5,702 nucleotides of DNA, taken from assembly GCA_022708765.1 (NCBI GenBank), contig JAKIYB010000305.1:280-5981 (forward strand). The letters run 5' to 3'. The notes under the pieces were generated by a model that saw nothing but the letters and a program-made list of their open reading frames with translations, was not told where the DNA came from and searched no databases. Below are positions 1 through 5,086 of the stretch, piece by piece. The translations under genes were made by a program, and so were the position numbers. The stretch is from Armatimonadota bacterium. Its GTDB lineage: Bacteria; Armatimonadota; Hebobacteria; CAIYQO01. The stretch's first letter is position 1. Every line of letters starts with the position of its first letter.

Positions 1-6
1 CGCTCA

Positions 7-46
7 TTCATGTCTTCCCTTCTTCGTATCTTCATGGTGAAACCGC
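7..46 (-). repeat. fragment resembling the CACGAAGACACGAAG-type intergenic repeat
   Basis: On the minus strand this reads CACCATGAAGATACGAAG followed by AAGGGAAGACATGAA, an imperfect 8-10 base periodic series of GAAGA units. In one frame it encodes HHEDTKKGRHE, a string that I recall as a frequent spurious tail in proteins predicted from environmental genomes carrying this repeat. It lies upstream of the URO-D operon and may extend past the left edge. Confidence 0.4.
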
Positions 47-114
47 ACCCCACCCAGCAGGTATTCACCCATTCTCGCAGAAATAGCCCTCAAACACGAA
101 AGAGGCCCTAACCC

Positions 115-1239
115 ATGACTTTCCGCGAACGTTACCTGGAAACCCTCCTTTTCGGCGCGCCCGACCGCATCCCGTTCATGCCCGGCGGGCCGCGCGAATC
201 TACCCTGCGCGCCTGGCGGGCGCAGGGCTTGCCGGCGGATGCCAACTGGTACGACGTGCTGCTGAAGGAAATCGGGCTGCCGAAGATGGAAGGCGGACTG
301 GAATGGGCCGGCGTCTCCTTCCAGATGATCCCCATCTTCGAGGAGAAGGTACTGGAGCACAAAGACGGCCACTACATCGTGCGGGACTGGATGGGTGCCA
401 TCACAGAAATCTCCGACGAATTCGACTATACCTACATCCGCGCCGCCAAAGACTTCGTCACCCGCAAGTGGCACAAATTTCCGGTGGAAACGCGCGAGGA
501 CTGGGAGGCGATGAAGGAACGCTTCAATCCCGACACGCCGGAGCGCATCCCCGCCGACAGCGCCGAGCGCGCCGCCGCCGCCCGTGCCCGCGGGGGTGGC
601 CTCACCGTGCAGGTGAACGGCCCCTTCTGGCAACTGCGCGAGTGGTGCGGCTTTGAAGGCCTCTGCATGCTCTGCATTGAAAACCCGGAGTTCGTGGAAG
701 AGATGGCCGCCTTCTGGACGGACTTCGTCTCCTGCGTCCTCGCCCGCTTCTTCGCCGCCGGCGGCGAACTCCTCCGCCTGGGCATTTCCGAAGACATGGC
801 CTATAAGGCGCACAGCATGATCTCCCCCGCCATGACCCGCCGCTTCCTCATGCCGTCGTACGTGCAGTGGGTGGCGCAGGTGAAAGCCGCCGGCTGCCCC
901 ATCGTAGACATGGACTCCGACGGCTGCATTGAGGAACTCATCCCCATCTGGATCGAATCCGGCATCAACGTCTGCGACCCCATCGAAGTCGCCGCCTATA
1001 ACGATATCGTCGAGTTCCGCCGCCGCTTCGGCAAGCAGATCGGCTATACCGGCGGCGTGGACAAGCGCGCCATGGCCGCCGGCGGCGAAGTTATGCGCGC
1101 CGAACTTGCCCGAATCGCGCCGGTGGTCAAGGACGGCGGCTACATTCCCGGCTGCGACCACGGCGTTCCGCCGGACATCTCCTGGCCTAACTTCATAGAC
1201 TACAGCCGGGAACTGGCGAAAATGTGCGGGTGGACGTGA
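115..1239 (+). CDS. URO-D-fold protein (uroporphyrinogen decarboxylase / MtaA-like family), not HemE
   Basis: This 374-residue protein looks like a member of the uroporphyrinogen decarboxylase superfamily, a cytoplasmic TIM-barrel group that includes HemE and corrinoid methyltransferases such as MtaA and MtbA. Seen: an N-terminal DRIPFMPGGPRE stretch (residues 17-28) where HemE would carry its RQAGRY signature, a D265-M-D267-S-D269-G segment where MtaA-type proteins have H-x-C-G, a GYTGGVDKR barrel strand, and the C-terminal PGCDHGVPPD block (345-354) followed by an aromatic-rich tail typical of the uncharacterised URO-D-like proteins of environmental bacteria. The absent HemE signature argues against a role in haem synthesis. 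The C-terminal Cys347 remains, so metal binding is possible but altered. AGAGG lies 9 bases before the ATG. It forms an operon with the gene at 1259. The substrate is unknown; a methyl-transfer or demethylation role is inference from the family. Confidence 0.88.
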   Translation: MTFRERYLETLLFGAPDRIPFMPGGPRESTLRAWRAQGLPADANWYDVLLKEIGLPKMEGGLEWAGVSFQMIPIFEEKVLEHKDGHYIVRDWMGAITEISDEFDYTYIRAAKDFVTRKWHKFPVETREDWEAMKERFNPDTPERIPADSAERAAAARARGGGLTVQVNGPFWQLREWCGFEGLCMLCIENPEFVEEMAAFWTDFVSCVLARFFAAGGELLRLGISEDMAYKAHSMISPAMTRRFLMPSYVQWVAQVKAAGCPIVDMDSDGCIEELIPIWIESGINVCDPIEVAAYNDIVEFRRRFGKQIGYTGGVDKRAMAAGGEVMRAELARIAPVVKDGGYIPGCDHGVPPDISWPNFIDYSRELAKMCGWT

Positions 1240-1258
1240 GCGTAGGAAGGGCTCGATT

Positions 1259-2338
1259 ATGGCGTCTGATAAACGCCGCGCTCTCCCCTTCACCTGGTCC
1301 GCCAGTTGCGGCATGGCCTGTTATGCCGTCCTTGCCGGCGTGCCGCTGGACCGGCTGTTTGTAAACGTGGATGCCATTATTGACGCTTACACCATCGGCA
1401 AGCCGCTGGCGGCGGAACTGTTCGGGGACGCGGTCGCGCTGGGTGGACCGGGCTGGCCCTACATCTCATACGGGCACGTCAACTGCCTGGGGGCGGCGCT
1501 GACCTTCCCCGAAGACAGCGAAGTTGGCCATACCCCCGTGTATGACAGCCTGGCCGAAGGCATCGCAGCCCTGCGGCGCGAGGTAGACTTTACAAAGCAG
1601 GGGATGATGCCCCACTATCTGGCAATGTGGGAACAGTTGAAGCGGGCCTTCCCCGAGGAGCCGATCGCCTTCCACTTCACCGCGGAAGGTCCACTCACCA
1701 CCGGATGGCTGCTGCGCGGCCACGACTTCTTCGCTGAACTGCTCACCGAGCCGGAAGCGGTTGCGGAGTACCTGCGCCTGGTGACCGCAAGCATCATCGC
1801 CTATCACCGGTGCATCCAGCGCATCAACGGCTGGCCGGAATTTTCTCCGGTGGGCGTCGGTATTGCCGACGACATCGCCGCCATGGTCGCCCCGGACCGC
1901 TGGCCGATGCAGGTGCTGCCCTACCTTGAACAATACTACCAGGCGCTCACCAGTGGCGAGCGCTGGGCACACATCGAGGATCTGACCATTCATCACCTGC
2001 CCTACCTGGATCAGCTTCGCCTCGACAGCTTCGACCCATCCGTCTCCCCCAAGCTCACCCCTCGCACCATCCTCGAACACTGCGGCGTACCTTTTCAATG
2101 GCGATTGAACTCTACCCATTACGACGCCCTCTCCCGTGACGATATCGCGCGCTGGGTTTATCATGCCGCCGCCAACGGCGCCTCCAGTGTTTTTACCACC
2201 GTCCTGCGTGAAATGCTCGCCCCAGAGGCGCGTGAGCTCAATGCTCGCAAAGTCCTCGCTTTCGTCCTCGCCGCAAAGCGCGTGAAATCGCTGCTGGATG
2301 CCGGCTGCGCGCGCGATGACCTGATGAATCCCTCGTAG
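1259..2338 (+). CDS. second URO-D-fold protein, divergent paralogue
   Basis: This 359-residue protein belongs to the same broad uroporphyrinogen-decarboxylase-like superfamily but is only distantly similar to its upstream neighbour. Seen: an N-terminal SASCGMACYAVLAGVPLDR segment, the DD204-205 pair in a GIADDIAAMVAP block followed by LPYLEQYYQAL, H238-I-E-D241 where methyltransferase members show H-x-C-G, then LDSFDP (255-260) and a late barrel segment ending in NGASSVFTTV. The family's C-terminal Cys block (PGC) is missing, and the HemE RQAGRY motif is absent. The start is supported by AGGAAGG at 1244-1250, 8 bases before the ATG and 19 bases after the preceding stop, so it is almost certainly cotranscribed with the upstream gene. 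Two different URO-D-like genes side by side suggest partner or consecutive steps of one pathway (inference). No corrinoid protein or reductive activator is in view. No convincing terminator follows it. Confidence 0.82.
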   Translation: MASDKRRALPFTWSASCGMACYAVLAGVPLDRLFVNVDAIIDAYTIGKPLAAELFGDAVALGGPGWPYISYGHVNCLGAALTFPEDSEVGHTPVYDSLAEGIAALRREVDFTKQGMMPHYLAMWEQLKRAFPEEPIAFHFTAEGPLTTGWLLRGHDFFAELLTEPEAVAEYLRLVTASIIAYHRCIQRINGWPEFSPVGVGIADDIAAMVAPDRWPMQVLPYLEQYYQALTSGERWAHIEDLTIHHLPYLDQLRLDSFDPSVSPKLTPRTILEHCGVPFQWRLNSTHYDALSRDDIARWVYHAAANGASSVFTTVLREMLAPEARELNARKVLAFVLAAKRVKSLLDAGCARDDLMNPS

Positions 2339-2429
2339 ATTTGACACTCGCTTATCTCCTGGACGTGTCTCTATCTCTCCGTGCATTTCCCAACCACGTG
2401 CCCCGAGAAGTCCACAAACATAAATTGCA

Positions 2430-2438
2430 TGGTATACT
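2430..2438 (+). promoter_or_regulatory. putative extended -10 promoter for the Ig-like lipoprotein
   Basis: TGGTATACT matches the extended -10 form TGnTATAAT at 8 of 9 informative positions and lies in an AT-rich dip inside GC-rich DNA, about 78 bases before the lipoprotein start. There is no good -35 at 16-18 bases upstream, which is usual for extended -10 promoters. A near-identical ATGGTATAgTA string precedes the DUF4382 gene on the other strand. The predicted leader is about 70 bases. Confidence 0.5.
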
Positions 2439-2504
2439 ATACAATCAATAACTAACTGCGCGAGGAAGCCACTGTTCGCCCATACTACCGCTTCCCTGTT
2501 TCAG

Positions 2505-2513
2505 AAGGAGGTG
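2505..2513 (+). promoter_or_regulatory. ribosome binding site that decides the lipoprotein start
   Basis: AAGGAGGTG is a near-perfect anti-16S match, with GGAGG 5 bases from the ATG at 2517. An in-frame GTG at 2511 lies inside this site and cannot be the start it serves, so the protein should begin MIRVTL and not MPMIRV. Confidence 0.85.
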
Positions 2514-2516
2514 CCC

Positions 2517-3110
2517 ATGATCCGCGTAACCCTATCCATCTCGCTATTGCTCGTATTCGGCATCCTGCTGCCGGGGTGTGATGAAGAGATAATCATTCCA
2601 CCGGTACCTTCCCTGTCAATCACTCCCAGCGCGGGAACGTTATACCCCGGCCAGAAGGTCCAACTTGTGACTGTGGTGACAAACGCCAGCACACAAGCGA
2701 CTTCCTGGCAATCGTCGAATCCCTCTGTTGCGACCGTAGATGCCAACGGCGAGGTTACTGCCGTCAATCCCGGCAGTGCTGTTATCATGGCGAGTGTGAC
2801 GGGTACATCAATTACAGATTCAGCAGCGATCATTGTTGAGGCGCCGCCAGTGCCAATGCAGCCCCTCATCATCGTGCCGCGCGATGTCGAGGTGTCCAAA
2901 GACGAAGTGGCCGGGGCAACCATGACCTTCGACGCCTTCGCCAACAGCAACCCGCACCCCGTCAACTGGACCGTCGTCACGCCGGGCGGCGGCTCGTTTG
3001 ATCCGCAGGGCGTCTATACTTTCCCAACCACGGTCGGTACCTTCACCATCAGAGCCACCTGCGCCATCGATAACGTCACCTTCACCACCACCACGGTGAC
3101 GGTGAAGTAG
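2517..3110 (+). CDS. lipoprotein with Big_2-type bacterial Ig-like domain
   Basis: This is a 197-residue secreted lipoprotein. Seen: a hydrophobic signal segment (residues 5-18) ending in the lipobox LPGC with Cys21 as the predicted acylated residue, followed by acidic DEE. Residues 32-110 fit a Big_2 (bacterial Ig-like group 2) domain: SITPS, a PGQ turn, W64-x-SSNPSVATVD, then G78-E-V-T-AVNPG. Residues 115-197 look like a second beta-sandwich, with VNWTVVTPGGGSFDPQGVYT and an Ala/Thr-rich end TTTVTVK. Such proteins sit on the cell envelope and bind carbohydrate or other proteins; the partner here is unknown. Asp at +2 after the Cys would mean inner-membrane retention under the enterobacterial Lol rule, which may not hold in this lineage. 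The gene has its own extended -10 promoter, converges with the DUF4382 gene, and its 3' end is duplicated at 4338-4563. Confidence 0.88.
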   Translation: MIRVTLSISLLLVFGILLPGCDEEIIIPPVPSLSITPSAGTLYPGQKVQLVTVVTNASTQATSWQSSNPSVATVDANGEVTAVNPGSAVIMASVTGTSITDSAAIIVEAPPVPMQPLIIVPRDVEVSKDEVAGATMTFDAFANSNPHPVNWTVVTPGGGSFDPQGVYTFPTTVGTFTIRATCAIDNVTFTTTTVTVK

Positions 3111-3118
3111 CGCCATGG

Positions 3119-3150
3119 GGACAGGTGACGCCCCAGGACGTTGTCTGTCC
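3119..3150 (+). repeat. hairpin with GGACAG/CTGTCC arms in the 3' UTR
   Basis: A 12-pair stem (3119-3130 with 3139-3150) closes an 8-base loop, CCCCAGGA. Nine pairs are Watson-Crick and three are consecutive G-U wobbles in an RNA read from the plus strand, so it folds better as plus-strand RNA than on the other strand. It starts 8 bases after the lipoprotein stop, lacks a T-run, and precedes the GC-rich terminator. Its outer arms match the palindrome at 5056-5074. It could be an RNA-stability element or a REP-like repeat. Confidence 0.65.
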
Positions 3151-3173
3151 ACATGCTGCTTTCAGCCATAAAC

Positions 3174-3208
3174 GACGAGGGCCCCGGCATCTCGCCGGGG
3201 CCATCGTT
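3174..3208. terminator. GC-rich terminator hairpin shared by convergent lipoprotein genes
   Basis: GGCCCCGGC (3180-3188) pairs with GCCGGGGCC (3194-3202) around the loop ATCTC. After one G-A mismatch the stem continues with AGCA/TCGT-type pairs to about 3174/3208. It is followed on the plus strand only by a short TTT. It lies between the stop of the Ig-like gene (3110) and the stop of the DUF4382 gene (3227, minus), so it probably ends transcription from both sides. The T-poor tail means intrinsic strength is uncertain. Confidence 0.72.
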
Positions 3209-3226
3209 TCCCACTCTCCCATCGCG

Positions 3227-4132
3227 TTACGGCTGCGCGGGCTCCTCCGCTGGCGGTTCCGCCGGTGGTGGCGCCAGTTCCGTCAGTTCCACGGTGCCCA
3301 GGTCGGCGGTGCCGCCTGCCGTCACCGTCGCCTGAGTGTCAACCGTCGCCGTCCGCCCATCGTAGGCTGCTGTCACCGTCACCACATAGGCGCCGGCCGG
3401 GACGCCGTTGATGACGAACGTGCCTTGCGGGATGTCCGTCGTCAGCAGCACCTGGGTCGTGGCCATCGGCTCAGTACCGCCAGCCTGCTGAATGGTCACC
3501 GTGGCGGGAATCGCTTCCGCCGGCTCAAGGCCGGCCGGCAGCGCCACTGTGCCCGCCACCGTGCCGCTCTCGCTCATCTTCGCCACGCGCAGCGCGTTCG
3601 GCGTCAGCAGAAACTGGTTGTTCTGGTGCAGTTTCGACAGGTCAAAATCCACCAGCACCACCTGCGTCGCGCCCGGCGCCACCACGATGTTCAGATCTAC
3701 CAGCTTCAACCCCGTCTGCGGCCCGCTCGCCACCTTCAGCGGCTGCGACTGACCGTTCACCACCACGCTGCTGCCTGCCTCATCTACGATGAAGCGCAAC
3801 TGGTTGTACGTGCCGGCCGGCACCGTAGTCAACGCCAACTGCAGCAGTTGGTCCAACGGCTTATTCGCCAGCGTCAGCAGGTCCACCGCCTGGCTGCCCT
3901 CGAAGAGAACCACCTTCCCCCCCTCGTCGCCATCATCCGCCAGCAACTCCACGCGGGTGATCGTCACGTTCACTTCCGCCACCACCGACCCGTCGTCCAG
4001 ATGCAGCGGCGCATCCGCCAGCAGCAGCTTCACCATACCGGCGCTGGTGCTCACGTTGCTGCCACCACCACACCCGGCGACCACCAGCAGGGCAACCAGT
4101 GCCATCCCCACAATCAGAGCCAGCGTTTTCAT
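3227..4132 (-). CDS. DUF4382 domain lipoprotein with carboxypeptidase-regulatory-like C-terminal domain
   Basis: This is a 301-residue envelope lipoprotein. Seen: signal peptide MKTLALIVGMALVALLVVAG with lipobox VAGC (Cys21), then a GGGS-type linker. From about residue 33 the sequence MVKLLLADAPLHLDD, VNVTITRVELLADDG, FEGSQAVDLLTLAN, LTTVPAGTYNQLRFIVD and VLVDFDLSKL matches the pattern of DUF4382, a secreted beta-rich domain of unknown function, to about residue 185. Residues about 190-285 (SGTVAGTV to GTFVINGVPAGAYVVTVTA) resemble a carboxypeptidase-regulatory-like beta-sandwich. The tail is Pro/Glu-rich. GAAGGGGGG sits just before the ATG, and an extended -10 lies about 35 bases upstream. 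Its function is unknown; it is presumably a surface or periplasmic adhesin-like or structural protein. It converges with the Ig-like lipoprotein and appears to have a similar promoter, so coexpression is plausible. Confidence 0.9.
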   Translation of the reverse strand: MKTLALIVGMALVALLVVAGCGGGSNVSTSAGMVKLLLADAPLHLDDGSVVAEVNVTITRVELLADDGDEGGKVVLFEGSQAVDLLTLANKPLDQLLQLALTTVPAGTYNQLRFIVDEAGSSVVVNGQSQPLKVASGPQTGLKLVDLNIVVAPGATQVVLVDFDLSKLHQNNQFLLTPNALRVAKMSESGTVAGTVALPAGLEPAEAIPATVTIQQAGGTEPMATTQVLLTTDIPQGTFVINGVPAGAYVVTVTAAYDGRTATVDTQATVTAGGTADLGTVELTELAPPPAEPPAEEPAQP

Positions 4133-4165
4133 ATTCCCCCCTTCTTCGCTTGCTTTTCTAGTTTT

Positions 4166-4175
4166 ACTATACCAT
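4166..4175 (-). promoter_or_regulatory. putative extended -10 promoter for the DUF4382 lipoprotein
   Basis: Read on the minus strand this is ATGGTATAGT, an extended -10 (TG-G-TATAGT), about 34 bases before the start codon and downstream of a T-run in the AT-rich stretch 4185-4192. It resembles the element before the Ig-like lipoprotein gene (ATGGTATACT). No good -35 is visible. Confidence 0.5.
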
Positions 4176-4190
4176 ATCTAGCGTAAAAAA

Positions 4191-4337
4191 ATTAGGGCGT
4201 TGAAAAAATTGCAGGGGTACAGGCTATTGAAATACCCTATTGCACGACCATACGTCGAACGTCCCTCTGCATGGACATGACAGGTCTGATATACAAACCA
4301 GATGCAGAGTAGAGCGGTGTTATTATTAGCAGAGGCG
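4191..4337. other. intergenic stretch, AT-richer, no gene recognised
   Basis: I find no plausible start, ribosome site or family signature here. The base composition is clearly lower in GC than the flanking genes. It holds two inverted repeats: GGGTA/TACCC around 4214-4238, and CTCTGCAT (4265-4272) with ATGCAGAG (4302-4309), separated by 29 bases. A long minus-strand reading frame crosses the region but also runs through the terminator and the gene relic, so I do not call it a gene. Confidence 0.5.
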
Positions 4338-4466
4338 TTTAAGCCGCAGCGCGTCCACCTTTCCCTCCCAGCGTATGCGCTATTACCCACCAAAGCCACC
4401 CGCGCCATTGAGATCGTCACCTTGCCCACGACCGTGACCGTGAAAGAGCCGCGTGGAGACAGATGA
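4338..4466 (+). pseudogene. relic of the 3' end of an Ig-like lipoprotein gene
   Basis: Read in the frame of GCC at 4395, this stretch gives FKPQRVH and later ATRAIEIVTLPTTVTVK. These align with FDPQGVY and ATCAIDNVTFTTTTVTVK at the end of the intact lipoprotein (residues 161-197). In the second block 12 of 17 aligned residues are identical, with one codon fewer in the Thr run. The frame runs on for a few codons (EPRGDR) to a TGA at 4464-4466, because the TAG stop is not conserved. No signal peptide, lipobox, Big_2 domain or ribosome site precedes it; homology fades upstream of about 4338. It is most simply the remainder of a duplicated gene whose 5' part was deleted or replaced. It could alternatively be a fragment copied together with its terminator. 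Confidence 0.7.
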
Positions 4467-4490
4467 CGCCCACAGGAATTGTTTGTTCTC
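4456..4490 (+). repeat. diverged counterpart of the 3119-3150 hairpin
   Basis: GAGACAGATGA (4456-4466) can pair with TTGTTTGT-TCTC (4479-4490) with one bulged T. Relative to copy A, the pair G3119-C3150 has become A4457-T4489, and the wobble G3125-T3144 has become A4463-T4482, so pairing is kept although the sequence has changed. The inner two pairs are lost. Confidence 0.5.
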
Positions 4491-4525
4491 ACTCGGATTC
4501 CTGTTCCGTGGCGCCATTGCCCAAA

Positions 4526-4562
4526 CGGCGATGGCCCCGGCATCCCGCCGGGACCATCGCCG
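4526..4562. terminator. long terminator-like hairpin, probably serving the minus-strand gene
   Basis: The arm 4526-4541 pairs with 4547-4562 around the loop ATCCC: 16 positions with one mismatch (C4535 opposite A4553), which becomes a G-U wobble in RNA read from the minus strand, giving an unbroken stem there. It is the counterpart of the 3174-3208 hairpin and lies about 55 bases downstream of the stop of the 132-residue minus-strand gene. A strong T-run is lacking on both strands. Confidence 0.65.
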
Positions 4563-4617
4563 CTCTTCCGCCGGCCTGCTCCTTTGCGTAAACACTGTTG
4601 CTTCACGCCATTATCCG

Positions 4618-5016
4618 CTACACGCGCACCAGCACCGCTTCCATCGGCGTGCCGTTGAGGTAGACCAGCGTCTTTCCGTCTTCGGCGAAGCGGCCGTGCG
4701 CGGGGTCGCGCACCGTGCCGTCGGTACCCAATGCGATGCTTTCCTCCTCGCTCCAGCGGAAGATGAAACCCGTGATGGCGCCAAAGGACGAGCAGGCGCC
4801 ATGCTGCTCCTGCCAGTGCGCGCGCGTCAGGCGTTGGACGAAGCGAAGCTGGCGCGACAGCGGTTCAGTGAGGACGGCGTCGGGAATCTCCAGATACTTT
4901 TCCGCGAGCGCCGTTGCCGCCGAACCGGGAAGAAAGGACGGGTAGCGCTCCGTTGTTTCAATATAGACATACGGGCGAAAACGCCGTGAAGCCGCGGAAT
5001 GCGTCGTAGTTGCCAT
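4618..5016 (-). CDS. hypothetical protein, 132 residues, downstream of a WYL regulator
   Basis: I do not recognise this family. The protein begins MATTTHSAASRRFRPYVYIE, has a mixed charged and aromatic composition, and shows no signal peptide, membrane segment or obvious catalytic motif. The middle (ALAEKYLEIPDAVLTEPLSRQLRFVQRL) looks helical. The last third (GFIFRWSEEESIALGTDG, FAEDGKTLVYLNGTPMEAVLVRV) reads as short beta strands with turns. It is therefore likely a small cytoplasmic protein. The start is well supported: GGGAGGTGAT, an excellent ribosome site, is 7 bases from the ATG as measured from GGAGG, and an in-frame TGA lies two codons upstream. It follows the WYL-domain gene on the same strand after a 70-base gap with a palindrome, so the two may be cotranscribed; whether the WYL protein controls it is inference. 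Confidence 0.78.
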   Translation of the reverse strand: MATTTHSAASRRFRPYVYIETTERYPSFLPGSAATALAEKYLEIPDAVLTEPLSRQLRFVQRLTRAHWQEQHGACSSFGAITGFIFRWSEEESIALGTDGTVRDPAHGRFAEDGKTLVYLNGTPMEAVLVRV

Positions 5017-5020
5017 CGAT

Positions 5021-5029
5021 CACCTCCCA
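5021..5029 (-). promoter_or_regulatory. strong ribosome binding site of the 132-residue gene
   Basis: On the minus strand the sequence reads TGGGAGGTG then ATCG before the ATG at 5016. It matches the anti-16S consensus over GGGAGGTGAT and fixes the start. Confidence 0.8.
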
Positions 5030-5055
5030 GAATGTCATCAGTGTATCACCTGAGA

Positions 5056-5074
5056 GGGGACAGATACTGTCCTC
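5056..5074. repeat. GGGGACAG palindrome, REP-like
   Basis: GGGGACAG, ATA, CTGTCCTC forms an 8-pair stem (one G-U) with a 3-base loop, between the WYL gene stop and the start of the next minus-strand gene. It shares the GGACAG/CTGTCC arms with the hairpin at 3119-3150. Short GGGGACAG palindromes are, to my recollection, dispersed in many environmental bacterial genomes and often accompany REP-type tyrosine transposases. No transposase is in view. A role as a weak terminator or processing site inside the operon is possible. Confidence 0.6.
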
Positions 5075-5086
5075 GACATGTGCTCT

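Larger units (their letters stand above)
2997..3209 (+). repeat. duplicated 3' module, intact copy (A)
   Basis: This segment covers codons 161-197 of the Ig-like lipoprotein gene, its stop, the GGACAG-armed hairpin and the GC-rich terminator. The same order of elements recurs at 4338-4563. The similarity is clearest in the codons for A-T-C-A-I-D-N-V-T to V-T-V-K, in gacag-tgacgccc after the stop, and in the terminator GGCCCCGGC-ATCTC-GCCGGGGCCATCG. This copy belongs to the intact gene. Confidence 0.75.
4338..4563 (+). repeat. duplicated 3' module, decayed copy (B)
   Basis: This is the second copy of the segment at 2997-3209, about 1.34 kb away in the same orientation: coding tail, first hairpin, a spacer ending gccatt-cccaaacggcga (compare gccat-aaacgacga in copy A), then the terminator. 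The coding part has decayed while both hairpins still fold. The DUF4382 gene lies between the two copies. Confidence 0.72.

Noticed and set aside
4..1314. A 436-codon minus-strand reading frame, longer than the URO-D-like gene it opposes
   Set aside because: It is antisense to a well-conserved enzyme, rich in His/Gly/Ala as expected from the complement of GC-rich codons, lacks a ribosome site, and ends in the repeat-derived HHEDTKKG tail.
2341..2346. A perfect TTGACA -35 hexamer just after the second URO-D-like gene
   Set aside because: No acceptable -10 lies 15-19 bases downstream, and the extended -10 at 2430 is too far away to use it.
1466..2386. A 306-codon minus-strand reading frame over the second URO-D-like gene
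   Set aside because: Shadow frame of a recognised gene; no family pattern and a composition typical of antisense GC-rich DNA.
2361..2404. GGACGTG and CACGTGCC as a terminator for the URO-D-like operon
   Set aside because: The pairing is short and interrupted with a loop near 28 bases and no T-run; too weak to call.
2511..2516. GTG start for the Ig-like lipoprotein, adding two residues
   Set aside because: The GTG is part of the Shine-Dalgarno AAGGAGGTG itself; the ATG at 2517 is correctly spaced.
3119..3208. Integron attC-like recombination site, because of paired inverted repeats after a gene
   Set aside because: No RYYYAAC/GTTRRRY core boxes are positioned as attC requires, and no integrase is visible.
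3125..4186. A 353-codon plus-strand reading frame rich in Arg, His and Gln
   Set aside because: It lies fully antisense to the DUF4382 lipoprotein, whose signal peptide, lipobox and domain pattern are clear; its extreme composition is an antisense artefact.
4178..4606. A 142-codon minus-strand reading frame in the intergenic region
   Set aside because: It crosses the terminator hairpin and the gene relic. Its similarity to the antisense frame at 3014-3214 is explained by the DNA duplication, and no ribosome site supports it.
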